The notes under the pieces were generated by a model. It ran no database searches. It saw nothing but the letters and a program-made list of their open reading frames with translations, and was not told the origin of the DNA. A stretch of 64,000 nucleotides of DNA from Hyperoodon ampullatus (taxonomy: Eukaryota; Chordata; Mammalia; Artiodactyla; Ziphiidae), in contig CATKHW010000422.1 in NCBI GenBank assembly GCA_949752795.1, forward strand, positions 3,348,001 to 3,412,000, in the 5' to 3' direction. How positions within the stretch are numbered: position 1 is the stretch's first letter; each line of letters opens with the position of its first letter. This document shows positions 51,271 to 63,495 of this stretch, piece by piece. A program made the translations under genes and the position numbers.

Positions 51271-52140
51271 GGACACACTGACCTCGAGTGAGGAGGCCCT
51301 CCAACTCCAACCTCCAGAGAGATAAACGGGGGCAACGGGCCCCCAAGATGTCTCGTGTGACCATCACTTGACCTGGAGTTTCTCTCAGAAAACGACAAGA
51401 CTGTGCCCCGAAAGAGCAGACTACTGCTTGCAGGACTTACTGCACCCAGAGGGGAGCTAATAAGCTTGGCGGGGGAAACGTATATCACGCTTTCACCATA
51501 GAAAACCCTACAGACACCGTGGTGATGGTGGCCAATATGACCGGCTGGACTGCTGGCTACTTCTAAAGGCCATTGACTCAGTGGACGTCATGGTCCTGGA
51601 TCACCACTGACCCTGGACTGTCTGGGAGTTGCGTGGGCAGGGCTCTGACACATGGTGCTGTTTGTACATTAATTCAGGGACCTAATTAAAGAAAGCACAG
51701 ACTACTGGTCAGAGCATCTAGTCTGGCAAAAACTGTCAGCCTAAGGTCGCCGAACATATGTGGGGTGGGGTGAAACCTGCCACCGCAGCATCTCTGCGCC
51801 TCTCTTTCCTGTACCCTTAAAGGTCATTAGAATCTGTAACACTTCCAATGCTGGTGCTCAGGCGGACGAGAAGTGAGGCAGGAGGCCTTGGGACAATCAA
51901 CCTCACCAGGAGGCTGGTGGGGAGACGTTTTGCCCCTCCCCCCATGTATCAGGGCTCCCACCACAGCATGAAGCAGTTACAAAAGAGGGGTCTGCACCCT
52001 CAACACCCCAAGAATAAGGAACGGAACAAAAAGCAGAGGAGGTGTTCGTCTCCGGCAACGTTCATTAAAAATTCCTGGGAGATAAAAAGAGAATCTGGGC
52101 AATAAAATAAAGTCTAACCTGTTTTTCCTTTGTGCTTTGT
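51271..52140. other. Possible remainder of the ERV, with a polyadenylation-type signal
   Basis: Follows the pol remnant. I cannot match it to integrase or env. AATAAA at 52101-52106, followed by a T-rich stretch, could be the polyadenylation signal of an LTR, but no LTR pair can be found in the window. Confidence 0.3.
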
Positions 52141-52622
52141 CTAATTTCACGTGCTCCTAGGGTTCCGCATGCAGAGGTCCCACACCCGGTACTTCAGACC
52201 CGATTTCCTAGTGCAGAATGGCTGGGTCGACACCTCAGCTAGCCCGGTCCCATGCAGACTCCGCGGCATAGAGCCTGAGCTGCAGCCAACCCAGCCCTCG
52301 AGAGCTCCATCCCCTCCCTCCCACTGACGCTGCCGGGGACCCTACACAACAGCCCAGCCCACAGCCCATGGGGGAGTTCACGCTCTCACCTCTCCATTCT
52401 GTTTTCAAAATAATGTTTCCTTTGCTTCTGAACCAAACTCAGTCTTGATCTGTTGGCTCCAATGACACTGGGCACAGGGACTCCTGTTGGGGTCCACTCT
52501 GGAGGATCAGTAACAGAAATTGAGAACATTGTAACTTCAATGAACAGATGTGTGAGCCAAACTGTAGTTAACATAGAGCAGTGTATAATGCTCGGGTAAA
52601 ATAAGATGTTTCTAAGACTTAC
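52141..52622. other. Stretch without recognised genes
   Basis: GC-rich to about 52380, then average. On the minus strand it would be the intron downstream of the exon-like block that follows. No element recognised. Confidence 0.4.
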
Positions 52623-52812
52623 ATTTGATATTTCCATCACTTTCCTATAAGCAAGTTCAGTGAAGACGTCTGTCTTATTTTCCAGGTCAACATTAGAGAA
52701 ATGAAGTGATTTGTTTCCATGGATGTACATCGAATACTCTTGGCTGAAGCTTCAATCTTGTTTTCAATGCTTTTCCATTGAAAATGATACCTCTCTTTCA
52801 GCTCCCCCATTT
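52623..52812 (-). pseudogene. Exon-like block of 190 bp on the minus strand
   Basis: Read on the minus strand, a strong acceptor (ttttatacttctcag) precedes 52812 and a consensus donor (gtaagt) follows 52623. In between, the first 70-80 bases are open in one frame (starting MGELKERYHFQW) and the rest in another (ending FTELAYRKVMEI), so one frameshift divides an otherwise open exon. I do not recognise the protein. An L1 3' UTR lies 34 bases upstream of the acceptor. It may be a leftover exon of a gene broken by rearrangement, or a real exon with a sequencing error. Confidence 0.4.
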
Positions 52813-52845
52813 CTGAGAAGTATAAAATCTTATAATTTATTATTA

Positions 52846-53030
52846 CCAAAGGGGAAAGGTAGGAGAAGGGATAAATTAACAGTTTGGGATTAACACATAC
52901 ACACTGCTATGTATAAAAGAGATCATCAACAAGGAACTACTGTATAGCACAGGGAACTACACTGAATATTTTGCAATAACCTATAAGGGGAAATAATCTG
53001 AAAAAGAATAGATATTTTTATTGACATCAT
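52846..53030 (+). mobile_element. L1 3' UTR fragment
   Basis: Shows 'accaaaggggaaagg', 'tttgggattaacacatacac', 'ctactgtatagcacagggaa', 'caataacctataagggg' and 'atctgaaaaagaatagat', the usual order of an L1 3' UTR. Independent of the L1 parts of the tandem repeats. Confidence 0.85.
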
Positions 53031-53044
53031 CTATCAATGACAGA

Positions 53045-53814
53045 TAAAATGTAACCTAAGCAAGGCCGATGTTGAGCGCTTCTGACCCTGAAGATTTCAG
53101 TCATCTAAAGTTTGGGCTCTGCCTATTTCCCAAGGCCCTTAAAGGACATACGTGTAGCCGTAGCTTACAAATTCCCCAGTTTGGGGTTCGGGGAGGCACT
53201 GATTTGGAAAAATCCCTGGTGTTCTCCTTACATGCACGGGACCCTTCCTACAGCTAAAACATGCCTGTCACACCTAGAGGATGGTACACCGTTTGATCGG
53301 AAAGAGTTTGGAAAAGGCACCTCATCTCCTCATTGCCTGGTGCTCAGGTTCAACCCTCCAGCATCTTTCCTAACAATCTCCTCACTTGGGGATATCAGCA
53401 CCGTCAACATCCTGTTGCACACAGTTTGGAATTTGTCTAGAGGATGAAGCAGAAAGATGAGAAAAATTTAGAGACAAGTCTTAGGTGTTCGGACAGGCAC
53501 ATGCCACTCTAATTTTCAATCCAGAAGACAAATTCATCAAAGGCTAGAATTGCCCACGGAAACAGAATAGGGCTAGAGGAAATCCCGCTGTTTTGTGTCC
53601 AGTTTCCAAAAACACAAGTTGAAAAATGGAACTCAGGGGCACTAAAATTCATGAAACTGCAGAGTTGAAAATATCTATCGTCGAAAAATGTCTTGAGGTA
53701 AGTCACAGAAAAGGACTTGTAAGCAAGGGAGAGTGGCAGGAAACAGATTTGAAGAGGTAGAAAGGACTCCCCATTAAAGCACAAGAAAAGGGGCTGAACA
53801 TCGCCAATGATGCA
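53045..53814 (+). repeat. Diverged satellite monomer, unassigned part
   Basis: Aligns with the 770-bp unassigned part of the satellite ('gcctggtgctcaggtt', 'gaggatgaa', 'gacaggcacatgccactc', 'gttgaaaaatgg') but with many differences. Its left edge is unclear. Confidence 0.8.
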
Positions 53815-53886
53815 GTTGGCCAAAAAGGGTGTATGCATTTTTTCTGAATATATTCAAATAAAGGCCATACACACTTTTTATCCAAC
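53815..53886. mobile_element. Decayed palindrome in D1
   Basis: Both ends keep the GTTGG...CCAAC outer bases expected of a mariner MITE; the array copies have lost these (CTTGG...CCAAG). Internal pairing is poor. Confidence 0.6.
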
Positions 53887-55564
53887 CAAACAGGTGGGCA
53901 CTGGAAATCAATATCACAAAATGTATCACTTCACATCAGTCAGAAGGGCCATCCACATAAAGTGTAAACACCAGAAATGCAGGACAGGGCGAGGAGAAAA
54001 GGGAGCCCTGTGAGGCTGATAGTGGAAATGTAATTTGCCAACGGCCACTCTGGAGAAGTGTATTGTGTTTGCTGAAACATCTAAAAAATGAGCTACAGAG
54101 CATAGGGCACTTGCACTCATGGGCGTGTACCTTGGGAAAAACAAAAATCGACAGAAAACAGGCACACCAACGTTTACCACCTCTCTGTTAAAAAGGGCCT
54201 CAACTTGGATATAACCTAAATGTCCCTGGAAGGATAAAATGGATAAAAGAGATGGGGTACTTATGTAGAGTGGAATATTACTCATCCAGAAATCAATGAA
54301 ATAAGGCCAGTTGTAACAACTCTGGAGGAGTTACATACGATCATTCTAAGTGACATATGTCAGAAAGAAAAAGACACATATCATAAGATGTCACTTAAAG
54401 GTGGAATCAAAAATGGCTACACATGAAATAAATTACAAAACAGAAACATAGTCAAATATGTAGAAAATAGACATAAGGCTGCTAAATGGGAAAGGTGGGG
54501 AATGGTGAGGTATTATCCAGGAGGTTGAAATTAGCAAAGATACCATTCCAAGTACCAAATTGGATAACTGACAAGGCCTACACGGTACCTCAAAGAACTG
54601 CACTCAGCCCACTCAAGTCACTGGAAAATAATACATATGACTGGTAAGCATCTGAAAAAGAAGTTATTGTTGTCTCTCAGTACATGAATCAAGTGGATGT
54701 ACAGCAGCAAAAAACAGAGCTTTGAAAATCAGCTGTAATCAATATAAAAATAAATTTAAAACTATTTATAAAAACAGTGAGACAGACAAAAATTCTTACA
54801 ACTTTTGTTGAAGGGCTACGATGTAACATGGATTGAACACATGTAGACCCACAGCAGGATGATTATATAAGGCTGGAAGCTATGCACACTAAGAGATGTT
54901 AGAGAGGCTGGGTGAGGAAATGCAGACCTTTTAAAGTAATACTGCCTGGTACCCATTCCATGGGTCCCAAATCTGCAGGTTCAAGGGAATCTTCTGACAG
55001 CGAAAACATGCCTGGGAAACCGAGATGAATGTACACCGTGTGCTCAGGAAAGGTGTCTAAAATGCACCTCATTTTTGATCTCCTGGTGCTGGGGTTCGCC
55101 ATTCCAGCCACATTACTAACAATTTCCCCAGTTGGAGGATCAGCACCTTTAACCTCCTGTTTTACACAGTTTGCAATTTGTGCAGAGGATAAATGGGAAG
55201 AGGGGGAACCAATGAGAGATTAGCTGTAGGAGTTTTGACAGGCACATGTCACTCTAATTTCCCATTAGGAAGAAGAATTAACCAAAGGCTCAGCCTGCCT
55301 CCCCAGAACCAGAATAGGCCCAGAAGTAATCCAATGGTTTGGCGGCCAGCTCACAAAAAAAGCGAGTTGCAAAATGGAGCTCAGGAGCAGACAATTCAAA
55401 GACCTGCAAAGATATAAATGATAACCAACGTCCAAAAATATATTCAGGTAAGGTAACGAAGAGGATCTGAATGAGAGGCAGAATTGCAGGAAACAGATTT
55501 CAAAAGGTAGATTGTACTCACATTTAAAGCATATGAAAAGCAGCAGAATTTCTAAAATGAGGCG
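53815..55564 (+). repeat. Diverged satellite monomer D1
   Basis: Begins with a decayed palindrome at 53815-53886 whose left arm still reads gttggccaaaaaggg. The L1 part (53887-54780) is closer to ordinary L1 than in the array and ends in an A-rich tail near 54770, confirming the origin of the monomer. The unassigned part follows from about 54790. Confidence 0.9.
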
Positions 55565-55639
55565 GTTGAGCAAAAGGGTGTATGCATTTTTTTCGTGAAT
55601 ATCTTCAGGAAAGAAACACATGCAGAGTTTTTGTCCAAC
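55565..55639. mobile_element. Decayed palindrome in D2 with MITE-like centre
   Basis: Outer ends gttgagcaaaag and tttttgtccaac. The centre 'cgtgaatatcttcagg' is less symmetric than in the array and is the form nearest to a mariner MITE that I see in the window. Confidence 0.6.
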
Positions 55640-57323
55640 CAAGCAAGAGGGAAATGCAAATCCGCACAACAAAGAAGTCTCAATTTCCACTGCTCAGAAA
55701 GGCCATCCAAAAAATGTGTACAAACCAGAAATGCAGGAGAGGCCATGGAAAACAGGGAGCCTAGTCACGCTGATGGGTGGGGTATAAATATCCAAGAGCC
55801 ACTCTGAAGAAGTGTATGCTGTTTTTAAAACATCTAAAATACAAAGCCCCGGAGCAAGGGGACTTCAACTCATGGACATATAACTTGGGAAGACTAAATG
55901 TCAATAAGACACAGGCACCCCAAAGTTTAGGGCTGCTCTGCATACAAGAACCTCAACTTTGGTACACCTAAAATATCCCAGGAAAAAGAGAAATGCATAA
56001 AGAACTTGTGGTAATTTTGTACAACGGAATATCACTCAGACGTGAAATCAATGTATACAAGGCCAGTAGCAGCATAAAGAGTGGATTTAGGTATGATGAT
56101 TTTAAGGGAAATTAGTCACACAGAAAAAGAATCTTATCATAAGATATCACTTATAGAGGGAATGTCAATATCACAACACATGAACTGAATTAGGAAAGAG
56201 AACAGAGTCTCACATTTAGCAAAAATCTCTTATGCCTGCTTCAGGGGAAAGGAGATGTGGGGTGATGCATAAAACCAGAGTTTGATATTAGCACAGGTAC
56301 CATTCCATAAACCAAATACAGAATAGACAAGACCTACACCTTCCTCAGTGAACGGGACTCAACACCCCTATGCCCCACAGAGGAATATATCTGACTACTA
56401 AGAATCTTAAAACCTATGTATTGATATGTCTCCGTAAGGGAATCAATTGTGTCTAGACTGGCATAAACACGTCAGTGAAAATCAGCTCAACCCCATTATA
56501 AAAATGAATTTCAAAAAACCCCAAAAAACAGCGAAATTCTTACACAATTCCTTCAGGGGTTCTGATGAAACCTGGAATGACCCTATCTGCAAAGACAGCT
56601 GGATGAGACATAAGGCTGGACACTTGGGACTGAGAGGACTGGTGAGATTGGGAGAGAAAATGCAGACCTTTTAAAGTAGTAAGGCATGCCACCATTCCAT
56701 GTGTCCCAAATCTCCAGGTAGAAGGGTATATCACTACAATTATAACATGTATGGGAAACCTAGAAAATGGACACCCTGTGATGGCGAAAGGTTTCTAAAA
56801 CTCTCCTAATTTTTCCTCTCCTTGTGCTCCACTTTGGCATTCCAACTGCTTTACTATCAATCTCCCAACTTAGGAGAGTCAGCCCCTATAACCTCCTGGT
56901 TCGCACAGTTTGCTAATTGTGCAGAGGATGAAAGGGAAGAGGGAGAACCAATCAGAGAGTAGATGTAGGCATTTGGAAGGTCACATGTCACTCTAAGTTC
57001 CCGGCAGGAAGAAGAATTAACCAAAGCCTCAACCACCCACAGGGAACCAATATAGCGACCCCTGGAACCAGTATAGGTCCTGAAGCAAAATTGTGGATTT
57101 GCGGCCAGCTCACAAAGATGGGATTTGAAAATTGGAGCTCAGGGGCACAGCAATTCACAAACCTGCAGACTTATAAAGGACTACTCTCTTCCAAAAATCT
57201 GTTAAGGGAAGGCAATGAAGCGGCCTTGAAAATGAGCCAGAATTGCACAAAACATATTTCAAGAGGTAAATTGGAATCGCCTTTAAAGCACAGGAAAAAC
57301 ATCCCAACTTGGACAGAGATGCA
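55565..57323 (+). repeat. Diverged satellite monomer D2
   Basis: 1759 bp from palindrome to palindrome. The L1 part is clear ('ggaatatcactcag', 'cttatcataagatatcac'). It has a more array-like 3' part than D1 ('gactactaagaatctt'). Confidence 0.9.
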
Positions 57324-57499
57324 CTTGGCCAAAAAGGGCGTATGCCTTTTCTCCTGAATATATTCAGAAGAAAACGCATACGCCCTTTTTGGCCAATCAA
57401 GCAAGCGCGCAATACAAATCCACACTACAAAGAATTGTCACTTACCACCGGTCAAAAGGGACATCCGAATATCTGTAAAAACCAGAAAGGCAAGAGAGA
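57324..57499 (+). repeat. Diverged satellite monomer D3, truncated
   Basis: Starts with a well-kept palindrome (57324-57397, 34 of 37 pairs), runs about 100 bases into the L1 part and stops after 'accagaaaggcaaga', where the minisatellite takes over. Confidence 0.9.
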
Positions 57500-58059
57500 G
57501 ATGGCAAGGGCATGAAGCAATGTGATCCCAGTGGTCATGGAGGATTGTGATGACAAGCGCATGGAGAATTGTGATGACAAGATTATGTACCATTTTGTTG
57601 ACAAAGGCAAGGACCATTATGATGACAAGGTTCATGGAGCACTGTGATGACAAGCATCACGGAGCATTGTGATTACAGGGGTCCTGGAGCATTGGGATGA
57701 CAAGCGCATGGATCATTGTGATGACAATGGTCATGGAGCATTTTAATGACAAGAGTCCCGGATCATTGTGTTGTCAGGGTTCATGGAGCGTTGTGATGAC
57801 AGTGGTCATGGAGCATTGTGATGACAAGGTACTGGAGCACTGTGATGAGAAGACCATGGAGCTTTGTGATGACAAGTCTCATGGAGCATTCTGATGAAAA
57901 GTGCCATGGAGCATTGTGATTACAGGGGTCTTGGAGCATTATGATGACAAGGGCATGGAGCATTGGGATGAGAAGGCCATGGACCGTTCTGATGACATGC
58001 ATCATGGAGCTTTGTGATGACAAGGGCATGGAGCATTGTGATTACAGTGGTCTTGGAGC

Positions 58060-61000
58060 ACTGTGATGAAAAGGGCATGGATCATTTTTATGAAAAAGGC
58101 ATGGAGCCTTGTCATGACAGGGTTCAAGGAGCAAACTGACAACAAGTATCAGGGAGCATTGTGATGACAAAGGTATTGAGTATTGTGATGACAAAGGTCA
58201 TGGAGCATTGTGATGAGAAGACCATGGATAATTGTGATGACGAGCGTCATGGGGCGTTGTGATGATAAGTGTTATGGAACATATTGATCACAAGGATTTG
58301 GAGCATTGTGATGACAGAGGTCATGGAGCATTTTGGTTTCATTGTGATGACAATAGCCTGAAGCATTATGATGATGGGCATGGTGCATTGTGATGACAGG
58401 GTTCATGGAGCATTGAGATGAAAAGGGGCATGGAGCATTGCGATTACAGGAGTCTTGGAGCATTGTGATGACAAAGGCATGGAACATCGTGAATGAGAAG
58501 GCCATGGAGCATTCTGTTGACATGCGTCATGGAGCTTTGTGATGACAAGGGCATGGAGCATTGTGATTACAGGGGTCTTGGAGCATTGTGATGACAAGGG
58601 TCATGGAGCCTTGTGATGACAAGGCTGTGGAACATTGTGATGGCAGGGGTCATGGAGCATTGTTATGACAGGGGTAATGGAGCATTGTGATGACAAGGGC
58701 ATGGAGCATTGGTCTGAAAAGTTTCATGGATTATTGTGATGAGAGGGGGCAAGGAGCATTGTGATGAGAAGGGCATGGAACACTGTGATACATGGGTCAT
58801 GGAGGATTGTAATGAGAAGCGCATGGAGCATTGTGATAAGAATGGCATCGAGCATTGTGATGAAAAGCATCATGGAGCCTGTGATGACAAGGGCATGGAA
58901 CAATGTGATGAGAGGGTTCATGGAGCATTGTGATGACAATGGCATGCAGCATTGTGATGACAAGGGTCATTGAGCTTTGTGATGACAAAGGTCATGGAGC
59001 ATTTTGATGACAAGGGCGTGGTGCATTGTGATGAGAAGGGCAGGGAGCATTGTGATGACAGGGTCATGGAGCAATTGGATGAAAAGGGTCATGGAACATT
59101 TTGATGACAGTGTTTATGGAACATTGTCATGTTAGGGGTCATGGAACATTGTGATGAAAAGGGTCATGGAGCATTGTGATGACAGGGGTTATGGAACATT
59201 GTGATGTCAGTGGTCATGGAGCATTGTGATGATAAGAGCATGTAGCATTGTTGTGACAAGGGTCATGGAACATTGGGATGACAGGGTGGAGGGAGTATTG
59301 TGTTGACTAGTGATGGAACATTGTGATATCAGTGGTGAGAGAGCATTTTGATGAGAGGTGCATGGAGCATTGTGATGACAAGGCTGTGGAGCATTGTGAT
59401 GAGAAACGCAGGGCACATTGTGATGACATGGGTCATGGAACATTGTGCTGACAAACGCATGGAGCATTGTGATGACAAGGTTTATGGAGCATTGTGATGA
59501 CAACGATGTGGAACATTGTGATGACAAGCGCATGGCAAATTTGATGGCATGTGTCATGGAGTAATGTGCTGACAAAGGCATGGAGCATTGTGATGACAAG
59601 GGTCACCGAGCATTGTGATGAAATGTTCATGGAGTGTTGTGGTCACAAAGGTCAGAGAGCCTTGTGATGACGAGGGCTTGGACCATTGTGATGACAAAGG
59701 TCATGAAGAATTGTGATGACTGGAGTCACGGAGCATTGTGATGACAGGGGTCATAGAGCATTGTGATGAAAGGGCATGGAGCATTGTGATGACAGGGTCA
59801 TGGAGCATTTTTCTGACAAGTTTCATGGATTATTGTGATGACAGTGGGCATGGCGCATTGTGATGACAAGGGCATGGAGCATTGTGATGAGAAGGTCATG
59901 GAGTATTGTGAAGAAGGGTGTCAGGGAGCATTGTGAAAACATATGTCATGGTCTATTGCAATGACAATAGAATGTAGCATTGTGATGCCAATTGTCATGG
60001 AGGATCGTGATGACAAAGGTAATGGAGCATTTTGATGACAAGGGCTTGGAGCATTGTGATGACAAGGGTCATGGAGCATTGTGATAACAAGGGCCATTGA
60101 GAATTTTGATGACATGTTCATGAAGCATTGTGATGACAATCACATGGAGCTTGCTGTGACAGGGATCATGGAGCATTGCGATGACAAGTGCATAGAGAAT
60201 TGTGATGACAAAACATGTAACACTGTGATGAGAAGTATTATGGAGCATAGTGATGCCAAGAACGTGGAGAATTGTGATGACAGGGGACATGGAGCATTGT
60301 GATGACCGGGGCATGGAGCATTTTGCTGACAAGAGTGTGGTGCATTGTGATGAGAAGACCATGGATAATTGTGATGACGAGCGTCATGGAGCACTGTAAT
60401 GACAAGGGGTATAGAGCATTGTGATGACAGTGGTCATGGAGCATTGTGATGACCGGGGCCATTGAGCATTGTGATGACTGGGGACATGGAGCATTGTGAT
60501 GACCAGGGCATGGAGCCTTGTGATGGCAAGGTCGTGGAGCACTGTGATGAGAAGATCATGGATAATTGTGATGACGAGTGTCATGGAGCACTGTAATGAC
60601 AAGGGGTATAGAGCATTGTGATGACAGTGGTCATGGAGCATTGTGATGACCGGGGACATGGAGCATTGTGATGCCCAAGGCATGGAGCACTGTGATGGCA
60701 AGACCGTGGAGCATTGTGATGAGAAGACCATGGATAATTGTGATGAGGAGCGTCATGGAGCACTGTAATGACAAGTGGTATGGAGCCTTGTGATGACAGG
60801 GGTCATGGAGCATTGTTATGACAGTGGTCATGGAGCATTGTGATGACAAGGGTCATGGAGCATTTTGATGACAAGGTCGTGGAGCATTGTGATGAGAAGA
60901 CCATGGACAATTGTGATTACGAGTGTCATGGAGCACTGTAATGACAAGCGCTATGGAGCATTGTGATGACAGGGGTCATGGAGCATTGTGATGACTGGGG

Positions 61001-61190
61001 ACATGGAGCATTGTGATGACCAGGGCATGGAGCATTGTGATGGCAAGACCGTGGAGCACTGTGATGAGAAGACCATGGATAATTGTGATGACGAACATCA
61101 TGGAGCACTGTAATGACAAGGGGCATGGAGCATTGTGATGACAGGTGTCATGGAGCATTGTGATGACAGGGGCCATGGATCATTGAGATG
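58060..61190 (+). repeat. Minisatellite super-repeat, copy 1
   Basis: Shares ordered variant units with copy 2 at 3195 bp distance (58143 with 61338, 58331 with 61526). The distance drops to about 2949 bp beyond a 221-bp stretch (about 59151-59375) that copy 2 lacks. Confidence 0.85.
60358..61190 (+). repeat. 172-bp higher-order block, about five copies
   Basis: The landmark 'ccatggataattgtgatga' or a variant recurs near 60358, 60555, 60727, 60900 and 61072. The spacings are 197, 172, 173 and 172 bp. One block is about seven minisatellite units. Confidence 0.88.
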
Positions 61191-63495
61191 AAAAGTGTCA
61201 CGGAGCATTCTGATGACAAGCTTGTGGAGTATTGTGATGACAATTGCATGGAGCATTGTGATGAAAAGGGCATGGATCATTGTGATGAAAAAGGCATGGA
61301 GACTTGTCATGACAGGGTTCAATGAGCATACTGATGACAAGTATCAGGGAGCATTGTGATGACAAGTGTATTGAGAATTGTGATGACAAAGGTCATGGAG
61401 CATTGTGATGAGAAGTCCATGGATAATTGTGATGACCAGCGTCATGGGGCGTTGTGATGACAAGTGTTATGGAACATTGTGATCACAAGGGTTTGGAGCA
61501 TTGTGATGAGAGAGGTCATGGAGAATTTTGATTTCATTGTGATGACAATAGCATGAAGCATTATGATGATGGGCATGGTGCATTGTGATGACAGGGTTCA
61601 TGGAGCATTGAGATGCAAAGAGGCATGGATCATTGTAATAACAAGGGTCTTGGAGCATTGTGATGACAAGGGCATGGAGTATTGTGATGAGAAGGCCATG
61701 GAGCATTCTGATGACATGCGTCAGGGAGCTTTGTGATGACATGGGCATGGAGCATTGTGATTACAGGGGTCTTGGAGCATTGTGATGACAAGGGCCATGG
61801 AGTCTTGTGATGACAAGCCGTAGAACATTGTGATGGCAGGGGTCATGGAGCATTGTTATGACAGGTGTAATGGAGCATTGTGATGACAAGGGCATGGAGC
61901 ATTGGTCTGAAAAGTTTCATGGATTATTGTGATGAGAGTGAGCATGGAGCATTGTGATGACAAGGGCACGGAACACAGTGATACATGTGTCATGGAGGAT
62001 TGCAATGACAAGGGCATGGAGCATTGTGATGACAAGCGTCATGGAGCTTTGTGATGACAACGGCATGGAGCAATGTGATGAGAGGTTTCATGGAGCTTTG
62101 TGATGACAATGGCATGGAGCATTGTGATTCCAAGGGTCATGGAGCTTTGTGATGACATAGGCCATGGAGCATTTTGATGACAAGGGTGTGGTGCATTGTG
62201 ATGAGAAGGGCAGGGAGCATTGTGATGACAGGGTCATGGAGCAATTGGATGAAAAAGGTCATGGAACATTTTGATGACAGTGTTTATGGAACATTGTGAT
62301 GTTAGGGGTCATGGAGCATTGTGATGACAAGGCTGTGGAGCATTGTGATGAGAAACACAGGGCACATTGTGATGACATGGGTCATGGATCATTGTGCTGA
62401 CAAACGCATGGAGCATTGTGATGACAAGGTTTGTGGAGCATTGTGATGAAAACGATGTGGAGCATTGTGATGACAAGCGCATGGAACATTTGATGCCATG
62501 TGTCATGGAGTAATGTGCTGACAAAGGCATGGAGCATTGTGATGACAAGGGTCACCGAGCATTGTGATGAAATGTTCATGGAGTGTTGTGGTCACAAAGG
62601 TTACAGATCCTTGTGATGACGAGGGCATGGACCATTGTGATGACAAAGGTCATGAAGCATTGTGATGACTGGAGTCACGGAGCATTGTGATGACAGGGGT
62701 CATAGAGCATTGTGATGAAAGGGCATGGAGCCTTGTGATGACAGGGTCATGGAGCATTTTTCTGACAAGTTTAATGGATTATTGTGATGACAGTGGGCAT
62801 GGCGCATTGTGATGGCAAGGGCATGGAGCCTTGTGATGAGAAGGTCATGGAGTATTGTGAAGAAGGGTGTCAGGGAGCATTGTGATGACATATGTCATGG
62901 TCTATTGCAATGACAATGGAATGTAGCATTGTGATGCCAAGTGTCATGGAGGATTGTGATGACAAAGGTAATGGAGCATTTTGATGACAAGGGCTTGGAG
63001 CATTGTGATGACAAGGGTCATGGCGCATTGTGATAACAAGGGCCATTGAGAATTTTGATGACATGTTCATGAAGCATTGTGATGACAATCACATGGAGCT
63101 TGCTATGACAGGGGTCATGGAGCATTATGATGACAAGTTCATAGAGAATTGTGATGACAAAACATGTAACACTGTGATGAGAAATATCATGGAGCATTGT
63201 GATGGCAAGACCGTGGAGCATTGTGATGAGAAGACCATGGATAATTGTGATGACGAGCGTCATGGAGCACTGTAATGACAAGGGGTATGGAGCATTGTGA
63301 TGACAGGGGTCATGGAGCATTGTGATGACTGGGGACATGGAGCATCGTGATGACCAAGGCATGGAGCATTGTGATGGCAAGACCGTGGGGCATTGTGATG
63401 AGAAGACCATGGATAATTGTGATGACGAGCGTCATGGAACACTGTAATGACAAGGGGTATGGAGCATTGTGATGACAGGGGTCATGGAGCATTCT
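61191..63495 (+). repeat. Minisatellite super-repeat, copy 2
   Basis: Follows the order of variant units in copy 1 with deletions. It has only two of the 172-bp blocks (landmarks at 63234 and 63406). Confidence 0.82.

Noticed and set aside
51271..52140. Env gene or LTR of the ERV
   Set aside because: I found no env motif and no matching LTR pair. The lone AATAAA is too weak to call an LTR.
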